64,000 bases of DNA, from positions 73,946 to 137,945 of the forward strand of contig JAMPBO010000007.1 in the NCBI GenBank assembly GCA_023666705.1. Direction: 5' to 3'. The translations under genes were made by a program, and so were the position numbers. Below the pieces are notes generated by a model. The model had not been told where the DNA came from and did no database searches. It saw only the letters and a list, made by a program, of their open reading frames with translations. Positions 1 through 7,195 of this stretch are shown here, piece after piece. Within the stretch, counting starts at the first letter, position 1; every line of letters starts with the position of its first letter. The stretch comes from Bacteroides sp. (GTDB lineage Bacteria; Bacillota; Clostridia; Lachnospirales; Lachnospiraceae).

Positions 1-64
1 CACAAGCTGCCGCAGATGCAGTCTCCTCATTGCTATTCCATCCTGTCAAATTTGAAAGTGCCAT
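1..64 (-). CDS. Start of an unidentified protein, cut by the window edge
   Basis: Reading leftwards, an ATG at 64 follows the ribosome site TAGGAGG (reverse complement of 74-80). It opens a frame without stops up to the window edge, beginning MALSNLTGWNSNEE. Only 21 residues are visible, so no family can be assigned. It is divergent from the HxlR regulator at 309, and HxlR regulators often control the gene divergent to them, so it is a plausible target. That role is inference. Confidence 0.6.
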   Translation of the reverse strand, partial: MALSNLTGWNSNEETASAAAC

Positions 65-140
65 AATCCCTTACCTCCTAAATATGTATTGTCGGACATC
101 TTCCTATCCGTAATTTTATTCTAATTCCATGGGAAACAGA

Positions 141-184
141 AAAAAAGTACGCACCTTTTTATTAGGTACGCACTTTTTTGTAAC
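141..184. promoter_or_regulatory. Direct-repeat/hairpin site, candidate HxlR operator
   Basis: The octamer GTACGCAC occurs at 147-154 and again at 166-173, 19 bases apart. The stretch 141-179 can also fold into an imperfect stem flanked by A and T runs. The right part, TACGCACTTTTTTGTAAC (167-184), matches 15 of 18 positions of a site overlapping the start of the second HxlR gene in this window (46097-46114, opposite strand). It lies between two divergent genes, so an operator fits better than a terminator. Confidence 0.5.
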
Positions 185-239
185 TTTTACGGAATTATGC
201 GATTTTGGAAAGCAATAATAATCCACATTATATTATTCC

Positions 240-285
240 TTGAGATCCTACGATCCTTACATTATAATTTGACTGTAACAGTCAA
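240..285 (+). promoter_or_regulatory. Promoter and palindromic operator of the HxlR gene
   Basis: TTGAGA (240-245), a 17-base spacer and TATAAT (263-268) form a near-consensus sigma-A promoter pointing to the HxlR gene. Directly downstream, at the expected start of transcription, is the palindrome TTGACTG-TAA-CAGTCAA (269-285). A repressor bound there would block initiation, which suggests autoregulation. The binding protein is inferred. Confidence 0.55.
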
Positions 286-308
286 TTTTGAAGTATTGGT
301 GGTTTCCC

Positions 309-659
309 ATGAAAACAAAGGCTGAATTATTACCTGAATGTCCTGTAGCCACAACCGTGTCACTGATTGGAAATAAATGGAAGCTGCTCATCATCCGTAA
401 TTTACTTATGCGTCCATGGAGATTTAATGAGCTGCAGAAGAATTTGGACGGCATCAGCCAAAAGGTATTAACCGATAATCTGCGTTCGATGGAGCAGGAC
501 GGCATCATTACCCGCACCGTATACCCTGAAGTCCCTCCCCACGTGGAATATGCACTGAGCGATTTGGGCGAGTCCATGCGTCCCATTCTTGATGCCATGC
601 AGACATGGGGAGAAAATTACAAGGCTATGCTCGCCGAGGGGAAAGTATCATTAACATAG
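309..659 (+). CDS. HxlR-family winged-helix transcriptional regulator
   Basis: This 116-residue protein has the HxlR fold: PECPVATTVSLIGNKWKLLIIRNL near the start is the classic Cys-containing N-terminal block, followed by the recognition helix (ISQKVLTDNLRSMEQDGIITR) and the wing (YPEVPPHVEYALSDLG). HxlR proteins sense electrophilic, quinone or redox stress through the conserved N-terminal Cys or bind small ligands. The frame is open from a TTG at 288, but ATG 309 gives the normal N-terminus. Its own promoter and palindrome lie just upstream. The divergent partial gene at 1-64 is a possible target. Confidence 0.9.
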   Translation: MKTKAELLPECPVATTVSLIGNKWKLLIIRNLLMRPWRFNELQKNLDGISQKVLTDNLRSMEQDGIITRTVYPEVPPHVEYALSDLGESMRPILDAMQTWGENYKAMLAEGKVSLT

Positions 660-853
660 ATGCATTTGGCATTATTGACGGTAAACACAAATATTGCTAT
701 TCAAGCTATATTCTAACAAAGCCTGGTATGTATGATGATGGCAGTTATGAAAACATGCTTGAGCTTCTTAAAGTTCCTGATGAAAAAACAGTTATAATCA
801 AATTGAAATATCGGAAAAATAAGCTTACATTAGCTGTAAATAAGATGGCATGA
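605..853 (+). pseudogene. Short unassigned frame, possibly a gene remnant
   Basis: This 82-codon frame begins inside the end of the HxlR gene. Its part beyond 660 has protein-like composition (IDAFGIIDGKHKYCYSSY..., ending LAVNKMA). No ribosome site supports the ATG at 605, and overlapping the regulator by 55 bases would be unusual. It may be the tail of a gene whose start was lost, or not coding at all. I do not recognise a family. Confidence 0.2.
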
Positions 854-913
854 AGTTGGTGCATTGGAATATTTACACAAGTGCCTGAAAAATTGTTTGC
901 ATACATCTGAATT

Positions 914-967
914 AAAAATTGCCGGTCTAGGAATCCTTTATTGGATTATCTTAGACCGGTAATTTTT
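914..967. terminator. Bidirectional terminator
   Basis: The arms AAAAATTGCCGGTCTA and TAGACCGGTAATTTTT pair with one wobble, and the loop contains a second pairing, AATCC/GGATT. A-rich and T-rich flanks make it usable on both strands. It separates the rightward HxlR region from the leftward gene ending at 1007. Confidence 0.8.
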
Positions 968-1006
968 ACTATGGCTTATGTAAACAAAAACAAGAGTTTT
1001 CATCTG

Positions 1007-1855
1007 CTATTCAAACCGAATACGTGACTGATACATTGCCTCTATATTGTCATTAATGGTTTTAAACAAGCTACTTATCTGTGTACCCTTGTTCCCAAAG
1101 TCTTGAAACAGTGCTGTCAATTGATTTACCATATCCTGTGTATCTTTTATCTTCTGTTCATTTTTGTCAAGACCCTTTGCTATTTCGTCATATATACTTT
1201 CGTCAAGGTATCTTGCCTTTGCCGCTTTTTTATGTGCATCATTTAGCTGCCTTGTCATGTCCACAATAATCAGCTCTTTTCGTAGCATTAAATCCATCGG
1301 CTTTTTGATATTATGTTCCAATACGGTCTGAAAATCACCGTTCAGTGATTGAAGCTTTTCTTCCTTTTCCTCACCTGTATAATTTTTTTCTATCTCCTCG
1401 AGCAGTGAATTATATTTATCATTCAGCCTTGAGATCACATCCGTTTTTGAAGCCTCATCAAATTTATTGCTTAAAACGAAATCTGCATATTCCTTTGACA
1501 CATCATCAAATTCCTTTGCATAGCCGGTCATTTTCGGCTTCTCGTTTTGAAATGCCCCAACCATCATATTATCAACCTGTACAAGCTTACCGTCCATTTT
1601 CCATTCATCAGGTATATCGGACGCTTTTTCAAGACCAAGCTTCGACAGCTTCATGCTTACGGCTTCATCTGTAAGGCTTTTTGCTGCCTTATTGTCCAGC
1701 CTTGAGCTATTTGCCCTGTCTACGATTTCTTGTTCCTCAACAGTAAGTGCTTCGCCTGCATTATATTTCTCAAAAGCACGCACCTGCTTTTTCATATTTT
1801 CAATGCCTGCGTCAGAAAGCTTAAACGACTGGTATTCTAACTTCGAAATCTTCAT
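1007..1855 (-). CDS. Helical protein of unknown function
   Basis: A 282-residue soluble protein beginning MKISKLEYQSFKLSDAGIENMKKQ, with AAGGAGG placed correctly upstream of the ATG at 1855. It is rich in Lys, Glu, Asp and Asn, lacks Cys and Trp clusters, has no signal peptide or membrane segment, and is probably mostly helical and coiled coil (EEIEKNYTGEEKEEKLQSLN in the middle). I do not recognise the family. It shares orientation with the DUF6033-like gene at 2256-2876, but 400 bases including a dispersed repeat lie between them, so co-transcription is uncertain. Confidence 0.7.
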   Translation of the reverse strand: MKISKLEYQSFKLSDAGIENMKKQVRAFEKYNAGEALTVEEQEIVDRANSSRLDNKAAKSLTDEAVSMKLSKLGLEKASDIPDEWKMDGKLVQVDNMMVGAFQNEKPKMTGYAKEFDDVSKEYADFVLSNKFDEASKTDVISRLNDKYNSLLEEIEKNYTGEEKEEKLQSLNGDFQTVLEHNIKKPMDLMLRKELIIVDMTRQLNDAHKKAAKARYLDESIYDEIAKGLDKNEQKIKDTQDMVNQLTALFQDFGNKGTQISSLFKTINDNIEAMYQSRIRFE

Positions 1856-1910
1856 AATTATTTTCCTCCTTGAAAATATTGTATATAAAATCCTTTTTAT
1901 ATTTTCTAAA

Positions 1911-1980
1911 ACAAAGTGCCTTCAGCACTCTTTCTGCTGCCACAGCTTTAATGGCACTTTGGGCGAATCCTAGCAGGATT
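1911..1980 (+). repeat. Dispersed ~70 bp hairpin repeat, copy 1
   Basis: This copy shares ACAAAGTGCCTTC, GCACT, TTTAATGGCACTTTGGGCG and AATCCTAGCAGGATT with copies at 14037-14103 and 41695-41764. It can form GTGC(CTTCA)GCAC and AATCC-TAGCA-GGATT hairpins. It lies in the 400-base gap between two leftward genes (1856-2255). The rest of that gap is pyrimidine-rich on this strand and shows no gene. Confidence 0.75.
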
Positions 1981-2255
1981 CCTATTTATTATATCGGCAT
2001 TTCCTGCCAAATCTTCATTTTTATTTACCGTTATTAGCTCTTTTTGCTGATTTTCCCGCAATTGTTTTGCTTCCCCCCCCACTTTTCCTTCAGCCTTTTT
2101 TCTGCTCTTTTTTTAGGTCCCGAAAGCCTTTTACGTCTTTTCATAATTCTACTGCAAATAGCTGTAATAATCTGCTGTCTTATCTTTTGAATATACAGTT
2201 TGAGAATTACCTGCTTCTTTTACACTTTTGTTTTATGTCTTTGCACTTGCATTTT

Positions 2256-2876
2256 TTATACCCTTATGTCAACTGCCTGCCCTTCTAATTCTTTGGTTGC
2301 CACGTTCTCTACAATCTTTTGTTCCGCTTTTTTTTCAGCCGTTATTTTTTCTGCCGTCTTTTCTGCTATTCTCTTTTCCACCGCTTTCTTCTCAGCTGCC
2401 TTTTTAGCTGCTTTCTTTTCCCTAATTTTTTTCAGTTGTTCTTTTAGCTCGTCTTTTTCAACTTTTTTATATGTTTTTGCCTTTTCGCCTCCATCGGACC
2501 TGCTAATGCCCCACATACGGAGACCGCCGTCTTCACCTATTATGTAGCCTCTTGCTATTTCTGTTGAATTGCCATGTCTTGTAGGTGCATTTTTTAGGAA
2601 ATTGGCACAATCATATATCAGTGCCTCATACTCCAGCCTCGCTTCAGGGTCATTCTCCATTTTCTTTAAAATGTTCGGTGCAATGCTGATATTATTTGTT
2701 CCTTTTCCGCCAAATGGCTGTGTGCCGACGGCAAAGGTTGTTTCAGGATATTGCTTGGATAAATCCTGTAGAACACTGCTTGTTTCACTTCCCTGTGATT
2801 TTTCGCTATTTATCTTGGCTTTTGCATAATCATATGCCTGCTGTGATACATAGCTGTTGCCGATTTTAACTGCCAT
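2256..2876 (-). CDS. DUF6033-like protein with an Ala/Lys/Glu-rich tail
   Basis: A 206-residue protein starting MAVKIGNSYVSQQAYDYA. AAGGAGG lies 7 bases before the ATG at 2876. Residues 1-125 resemble the DUF6033-type proteins seen repeatedly in Lachnospiraceae genomes: a short N-terminal block, then SVLQDLSKQYPETTFAVG and a NISIAPNILKKMENDPEA segment. Residues 130-200 are a charged helix of repeated KKAAEKKA-like units, probably coiled coil. The function is unknown; family resemblance is from memory. No signal peptide or membrane segment is visible. Two TTTACATATGTAAA palindromes lie upstream. Confidence 0.7.
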   Translation of the reverse strand: MAVKIGNSYVSQQAYDYAKAKINSEKSQGSETSSVLQDLSKQYPETTFAVGTQPFGGKGTNNISIAPNILKKMENDPEARLEYEALIYDCANFLKNAPTRHGNSTEIARGYIIGEDGGLRMWGISRSDGGEKAKTYKKVEKDELKEQLKKIREKKAAKKAAEKKAVEKRIAEKTAEKITAEKKAEQKIVENVATKELEGQAVDIRV

Positions 2877-2971
2877 AACTTCGTCCTCCTTGAAATTTTT
2901 TTGAAATCCTTTTCATTTAGGCAATGCACTATAATCATATAGGTACATATCATTGACTTATTATATGCATC

Positions 2972-2991
2972 ATTTACATATGTAAATAATT
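2972..2991. promoter_or_regulatory. Palindromic site TTTACATATGTAAA, copy 1
   Basis: A perfect 14-base palindrome with the trailing bases TAATT, about 100 bases upstream of the DUF6033-like start. An identical sequence recurs at 3165-3183. Two identical palindromes in one intergenic region suggest an operator pair. The gap 2877-3217 otherwise holds no gene. Confidence 0.45.
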
Positions 2992-3164
2992 TATATATAA
3001 TAAGCCATCTTTTTCAGTCTATCCGGGCACATTTTTTACCGTAATCACTTTTTAAGCTCCCTGTAATCCTTTACCCTAAGCTTTAAATTTTCATCATATA
3101 TATAGTTTCCTTCATAATGGTAAATTTAGGATACGAGCTAAGGTGTATTCCTAATGTATATCGG

Positions 3165-3183
3165 TTTACATATGTAAATAATT
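3165..3183. promoter_or_regulatory. Palindromic site TTTACATATGTAAA, copy 2
   Basis: The second copy of the palindrome, identical over 19 bases including its right flank TAATT. It lies just beyond the 3' end of the HicB remnant and upstream of the DUF6033-like gene. HicB-type antitoxins bind palindromes near their own promoters, but this site is downstream of the remnant, so its binding protein is unknown. Confidence 0.4.
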
Positions 3184-3217
3184 AATGGACATCTGAAAAA
3201 TAAATTAAATTATCCTG

Positions 3218-3565
3218 CTATATATTTCTTTTTACATTCAAAACCTCCATCAATGCTTCCTGCAACACTCTGGAAACGTTGATGCCTGACTGCTCTGCTT
3301 CATAATTCAGCCAGCTCGGAAGTGCAACATTCCGCCTTACGGTTTTTGTATCAACTTTCTTTCTATATTCTGAAAAATTAACATCCACATAAGTAAGAAC
3401 ACCCTTTGAAAAATCAACCACATCAGCGTCCTGTTTTACTTTTTCAATGGCGGTCATTTGGTCTGACGGCATCGGTATTTTTTCTTTATTATCTTCCATT
3501 GAAATTCCTGCTAAACCAATAGCATCTCTCGCCATTTCAATCGCATCTGCAAAAGTATCACGAAG
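3218..3565 (-). pseudogene. HicB-type antitoxin, N-terminally truncated
   Basis: The readable part matches the C-terminal two thirds of HicB antitoxins: DAIEMARDAIGLAG, the EDNKEKIPMPS linker, VDVNFSEYRKK, and a C-terminal ribbon-helix-helix segment (RRNVALPSWLNYEAEQSGINVSRVLQEALMEVLN). The normal first ~50 residues (the YPAIF...GCITEGDT part) are missing. The frame runs straight back into the TAG stop of the DUF2809 gene at 3566-3568. No HicA toxin gene is present nearby. An internal ATG at 3535 could still give a 105-residue DNA-binding fragment, but no good ribosome site precedes it. Confidence 0.8.
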
Positions 3566-3940
3566 CTACACCCGCCGACGGGCACGTAGAAATTCATAAA
3601 TTGCAAGCAACACGCAGCCTGCCCCATAGCAGACAATATCCCTCCAGTCAAATGTACCGCCAATAAGCACGCTGAAAAATTTGCTTTCTGACAACCCAAG
3701 CACTTCTACAATATTGAAATACTGGAGCACTTCTACCAAGACTGCAAACAAAAATACATACAACGGCAGGATACAGCATTTGTCAGGCATCCATATCCTG
3801 ATAAACGTATAAATAACAATGACCACAAGCATATCTCCTACATATGGTCTGATAAAGCTGTCATGTGCGAACAGGGCAATCATAACCTCTGTAAAAAGCA
3901 AGGCAAATGTGGCAATTATATATAATACTCTTTTATTCAT
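3566..3940 (-). CDS. DUF2809 / VanZ-like small membrane protein
   Basis: A 124-residue protein with four predicted membrane helices. The motif YVGDMLVVIVIYTFIRIW and the C-terminal GTFDWRDIVCYGAGCVLLA are typical of DUF2809 proteins, whose function is unknown. The start ATG at 3940 follows GGAGAAGGA. The last codons (RARRRV) end at a TAG that is in frame with the HicB remnant, so the junction may have replaced the original end of either gene. It lies downstream of the LysR gene in the same direction. Confidence 0.8.
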   Translation of the reverse strand: MNKRVLYIIATFALLFTEVMIALFAHDSFIRPYVGDMLVVIVIYTFIRIWMPDKCCILPLYVFLFAVLVEVLQYFNIVEVLGLSESKFFSVLIGGTFDWRDIVCYGAGCVLLAIYEFLRARRRV

Positions 3941-4000
3941 TGCATATCCTTCTCCAAATGGTATCTTTACTGTAAAATTATCATTTTTAATATTCACAGC

Positions 4001-4900
4001 CTATCGTTCTTCGTCCAAATTATCTTGAATGATATTGATAAATGCCTGCACTTGTTCAGACGGCTGCTTTGCATATACAATTCCATAAGGCATTTTATAT
4101 TCCCATTCCATAGGGATGGTAACGATAGATGGGTGAACATCTTTCCAAATATCCAATGTTTCCATGATACACCCTGTTTGCTCACATTCATTAAATATAT
4201 TCGTGTCATAAAAATGTGGTATATTCAAAACGCTTATTTTAGTATGTTTTGTTTCTATTTCATCACGCAGTCTGTTCAGTACAGGAGAGTCCCCTCGCTT
4301 TACAAGCATAAGAGTTTCCCCGTCCAAATCGTTCCATTTCAATTTTTCTTTTTTGGCTAATCTATGCTTGCGTGGAACAGCAATACAGCACTCCCCCTGC
4401 TTTAACACAAGGTTATTATATCTTTCTTCCCATGAGAGCGAAGCACAAGGACCGACAAAACAATCTATTTCCCTGCCAAGTGTTTCTAACATTTTTTCCA
4501 TACTTGCCGGACTATCATCAAAAGGTATAATACGAATCGTCACAGGCAACGTTCCGTCATCAATCTCCGACCATAAATCAACCAACATTTTACAGGGACG
4601 GAGAATAGATGTTCCAATGCGGATTGCCTGTTTTTCGTTCTTTGCAATTTGGCGGGTACGGGCGATTGCCTGTTCTGATTGCTTTATGATTTTTTTTGCG
4701 TCCTTGTAAAAAGAACGCCCAGCGGCGGTAAGCTGCGTTCCCTGACTGGTTCTTTCAATCAACTTTACACCAACATCTGTTTCCAGCTTGTTAATCTGGT
4801 TCATTACTGATACCGCTGTTATATATAATTCTTTTGATGCTTTCAAAAAACTGCCCTGATCTGCGACAGTAATAAAGGTGATAAGTTCCCGATTATACAT
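4001..4900 (-). CDS. LysR-family transcriptional regulator
   Basis: This 299-residue regulator has an N-terminal winged HTH (residues 1-60, FITVADQGSFLKASKELYITAVSVMNQINKLE) and a C-terminal periplasmic-binding-like co-inducer domain (about 90-295). It is divergent from the SDR gene at 5045, the usual LysR arrangement, and probably controls the SDR-flavodoxin-aldo/keto reductase-MATE cluster. A TTTTAAG-N5-CTTAAAA palindrome (4914-4932) lies 14 bases before its start. The ligand is unknown. Confidence 0.9.
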   Translation of the reverse strand: MYNRELITFITVADQGSFLKASKELYITAVSVMNQINKLETDVGVKLIERTSQGTQLTAAGRSFYKDAKKIIKQSEQAIARTRQIAKNEKQAIRIGTSILRPCKMLVDLWSEIDDGTLPVTIRIIPFDDSPASMEKMLETLGREIDCFVGPCASLSWEERYNNLVLKQGECCIAVPRKHRLAKKEKLKWNDLDGETLMLVKRGDSPVLNRLRDEIETKHTKISVLNIPHFYDTNIFNECEQTGCIMETLDIWKDVHPSIVTIPMEWEYKMPYGIVYAKQPSEQVQAFINIIQDNLDEER

Positions 4901-4913
4901 AGCTATCTCCTCG

Positions 4914-4932
4914 TTTTAAGTTTTACTTAAAA
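4914..4932. promoter_or_regulatory. Candidate LysR operator
   Basis: TTTTAAG-TTTTA-CTTAAAA is a 7+5+7 inverted repeat of the size of a LysR box, between the divergent LysR and SDR genes and close to the regulator's own start, where autorepression sites usually lie. Confidence 0.5.
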
Positions 4933-5044
4933 CCATTTTAACATTTTGGTATCTTCGAAGTCAATGTATATTCTGCTATAACGTATTTAGGCAGACAATT
5001 AGTAAAGCATTAAATAATAATAAAACATTTTAGGAGGAATTGAT

Positions 5045-5689
5045 ATGAAGAAAACAATCGTAGTTGTAGGTGCAGGAAAAGGACTTGGAAATGGAGTTGC
5101 AGAGAAATTTGGCAACAATGATTTCCGTGTGATTCTGATGGCAAGAAGTGAAGACCACCTGAAAGAGTATGCAACAGATTTTACCGCAAAGGGCATTGAG
5201 GTGTATACGCAGGCAGCAGACGTAGCAGATTTTGATGCCTTTGCTAAAGTTTTTGGTGAGGTTGTAAAAACTTATGGCACTCCCGATGTGCTGTTCTACA
5301 ATGTAGGAGTCACAGTCGCAGATGCGGAAGTAAAGATTTCTACACAGACACTTGTTGAACGTTATACGGTAGATGTAGCAGGTGCCTACAACTGCATCAG
5401 GCTGGTAGATACAGAGGAATTTGCGGTGAAGCATGGTGCAATTCTTGTGACAGGTGGAGGTCTTGCTTTACAGCCTTATGCAGGTTATCTGCCGCTTTCT
5501 ATGGACAAGGCGGCACTTCGGGCAATGGTACAGGCACTGTCCCCTGTCATGAAAGAAAAGGGTATCTATCTCGGAACGGTACAGGTAACAGGAACAATTG
5601 GTTCAGATGACTTTTTTGCACCAAAGACGATTGCAGAAGAATTTTGGAAGCTGTACACAGAGCAGGATACTTTCGAGATTGTTCATTAA
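5045..5689 (+). CDS. SDR-type oxidoreductase with an atypical active site
   Basis: A 214-residue Rossmann-fold protein. VGAGKGLGNGVAEKF at the N-terminus is the SDR cofactor loop (GxxxGxG), and FYNVGV stands in the usual NAG position. At the catalytic YxxxK position the sequence is PLSMDKAAL, so Lys is kept but Tyr is replaced by Leu; a nearby Tyr (YAGY) might substitute. AGGAGG is 7 bases before the ATG. It is the first gene of a rightward cluster with flavodoxin, aldo/keto reductase and MATE genes, divergent from LysR. Reduction of a carbonyl compound is inferred; substrate unknown. Confidence 0.85.
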   Translation: MKKTIVVVGAGKGLGNGVAEKFGNNDFRVILMARSEDHLKEYATDFTAKGIEVYTQAADVADFDAFAKVFGEVVKTYGTPDVLFYNVGVTVADAEVKISTQTLVERYTVDVAGAYNCIRLVDTEEFAVKHGAILVTGGGLALQPYAGYLPLSMDKAALRAMVQALSPVMKEKGIYLGTVQVTGTIGSDDFFAPKTIAEEFWKLYTEQDTFEIVH

Positions 5690-5723
5690 ACGGTAAATAC
5701 GACAAAGTAGGAGCGTAACGCAG

Positions 5724-6233
5724 ATGAATAAAAAAATTATGATTTTGAACGGTGCTGCAAGAAAGAACGGAAATACTGCCAAGCTGGTGGAGGCTTTTGC
5801 CGATGGTGCAAAGTCAGCAGGAAATCAGGTAAAAACCTTTTATCTCGATGGAATGAATATCCATAGCTGCAAGGGCTGTTTACACGCCGACAGAGATTCC
5901 AAAAGTCCATGCAGTCAAAAGGATGATATGGATCAAATCTATGCCGAATTTGAAGAAACCGATGTGGTTGTATTTGCTTCTCCACTGTATTTTTGGACAA
6001 TAACAGGCACGCTGAAAACCGTAGCAGACCGATTATATGCGGAGCTTGAATGTTTGGGATATGGAAAATTCCCTAAAAAGAGTGTGTTGCTGATGACTGC
6101 TGATGGCGGCGATTATTCGCAGGCAGTAACATGGTACCGAACTTATGAAAGAAATCTTAGATGGAAAAATTTAGGCGAAGTGCTGGGTAAGGGAAAAACA
6201 AAAGAAGCCTATCAGTTGGGTGCTTCTATCTAA
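5724..6233 (+). CDS. Flavodoxin-fold NAD(P)H-dependent oxidoreductase
   Basis: A 169-residue flavodoxin-like protein of the NADPH-dependent FMN reductase/iron-sulfur flavoprotein group. It starts MNKKIMILNGAARKNGNTAKLVEAF (phosphate-binding loop), has a C-G-C type insertion (HSCKGCLHADRDSKSPCSQKDDM) and ends the flavin site with ASPLYFWTITGTLKTVADRLY. It lies 34 bases after the SDR gene and 38 before the aldo/keto reductase. Its probable role is two-electron reduction of a flavin or quinone-like compound within the LysR-linked cluster. Confidence 0.85.
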   Translation: MNKKIMILNGAARKNGNTAKLVEAFADGAKSAGNQVKTFYLDGMNIHSCKGCLHADRDSKSPCSQKDDMDQIYAEFEETDVVVFASPLYFWTITGTLKTVADRLYAELECLGYGKFPKKSVLLMTADGGDYSQAVTWYRTYERNLRWKNLGEVLGKGKTKEAYQLGASI

Positions 6234-6271
6234 AAATACAGTTAAATAGTACAGGAAAGGAGCTAAAAACA

Positions 6272-7069
6272 GTGGAGTATATTACTTTGAATAACGATGT
6301 AAAAATGCCGATTTTAGGTTATGGGACATATCAAACACCACCGAGGATAACTGAAAAATGTGTGACGGATGCAATAAACCTCGGATACCGTTCCATAGAT
6401 ACCGCACAATGTTATGGAAACGAAAAAGAGGTAGGGCTTGCCTGCCGCAAATCCGGCATAGCAAGAAAGGAATTGTTTATCACAACAAAATTATGGGCTT
6501 GTCATGGATATCAGGATACGCTGCGTTCCATTGACGGTTCTCTGAAAAAGTTGAATATGGATTATATTGATTTACTGCTAATCCATGAGCCTACAGGAGA
6601 TGTGCATGAAATTTACCGGGCTATGGAAACCGCTTATAGCGAGGGTAAGCTCCGGGCAATAGGAATTTCCAATTTTCTTGAGGAGCGGTATCTGGATTTG
6701 GTGAACCATTGTAAAGTGATTCCGGCAATCAATCAGGTCGAAATGCACGTTTTCCGACAGCAGAAAAAGCTGCGGCAGTTAGAATGTCAGATTGGAACAA
6801 AGCATGAAAGCTGGTCGCCTCTTGCCTGTGGTAGAAATGGCATATGGCGAAACCCTGCATTGGTTGAAATCGCCAATAATCACAGCAAAAGTGTTTCGCA
6901 GATTGCGTTGCGTTTTCTTCTTCAACAGGGAATTATTATAATTCCCAAAAGCACTAACATGGAACACATGAAAGAAAACATTACCGTGTTTGACTTTGAT
7001 TTGGAAGCCGATGAAATGCGTGAAATTGAACAGCTTGAAATCGGCAAAAGCCTATTCGATTGGTGGTAA
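6272..7069 (+). CDS. Aldo/keto reductase
   Basis: A 265-residue TIM-barrel NADPH-dependent reductase. The catalytic tetrad is visible: Asp and Tyr in SIDTAQCYGNEKEVG, Lys in ITTKLW, and His in LLLIHEP. The cofactor-binding end is IIIIPKSTNMEHMKEN. It starts with GTG at 6272, 10 bases after AAAGGAG. The C-terminus EMREIEQLEIGKSLFDWW is notable because a near copy of the same tail is found in and just after the end of the MATE gene (8550-8612). Substrate unknown. Confidence 0.92.
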   Translation: MEYITLNNDVKMPILGYGTYQTPPRITEKCVTDAINLGYRSIDTAQCYGNEKEVGLACRKSGIARKELFITTKLWACHGYQDTLRSIDGSLKKLNMDYIDLLLIHEPTGDVHEIYRAMETAYSEGKLRAIGISNFLEERYLDLVNHCKVIPAINQVEMHVFRQQKKLRQLECQIGTKHESWSPLACGRNGIWRNPALVEIANNHSKSVSQIALRFLLQQGIIIIPKSTNMEHMKENITVFDFDLEADEMREIEQLEIGKSLFDWW

Positions 7070-7099
7070 AGCATTCAGACTATGTGAAAGGAAAACAAA

Positions 7100-7195
7100 A
7101 TGAAGATATTAATAATTGAAAGCAACCCACATAGAACTTGGCAAATCAATGAACTAACGATTGAACGTATGGAGGTATATGACAATGAAAAATAA
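7100..7195 (+). CDS. 31-residue leader or flavodoxin N-terminal remnant
   Basis: After GAAAGGA, an ATG at 7100 opens a 31-residue frame (MKILIIESNPHR...) that overlaps the MATE start by 11 bases. The first 12 residues resemble the first strand and loop of flavodoxin-like NAD(P)H oxidoreductases; the rest does not. It may be a relic of a deleted gene that now works as a leader coupled to MATE translation. Expression is unproven. Confidence 0.4.
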   Translation: MKILIIESNPHRTWQINELTIERMEVYDNEK

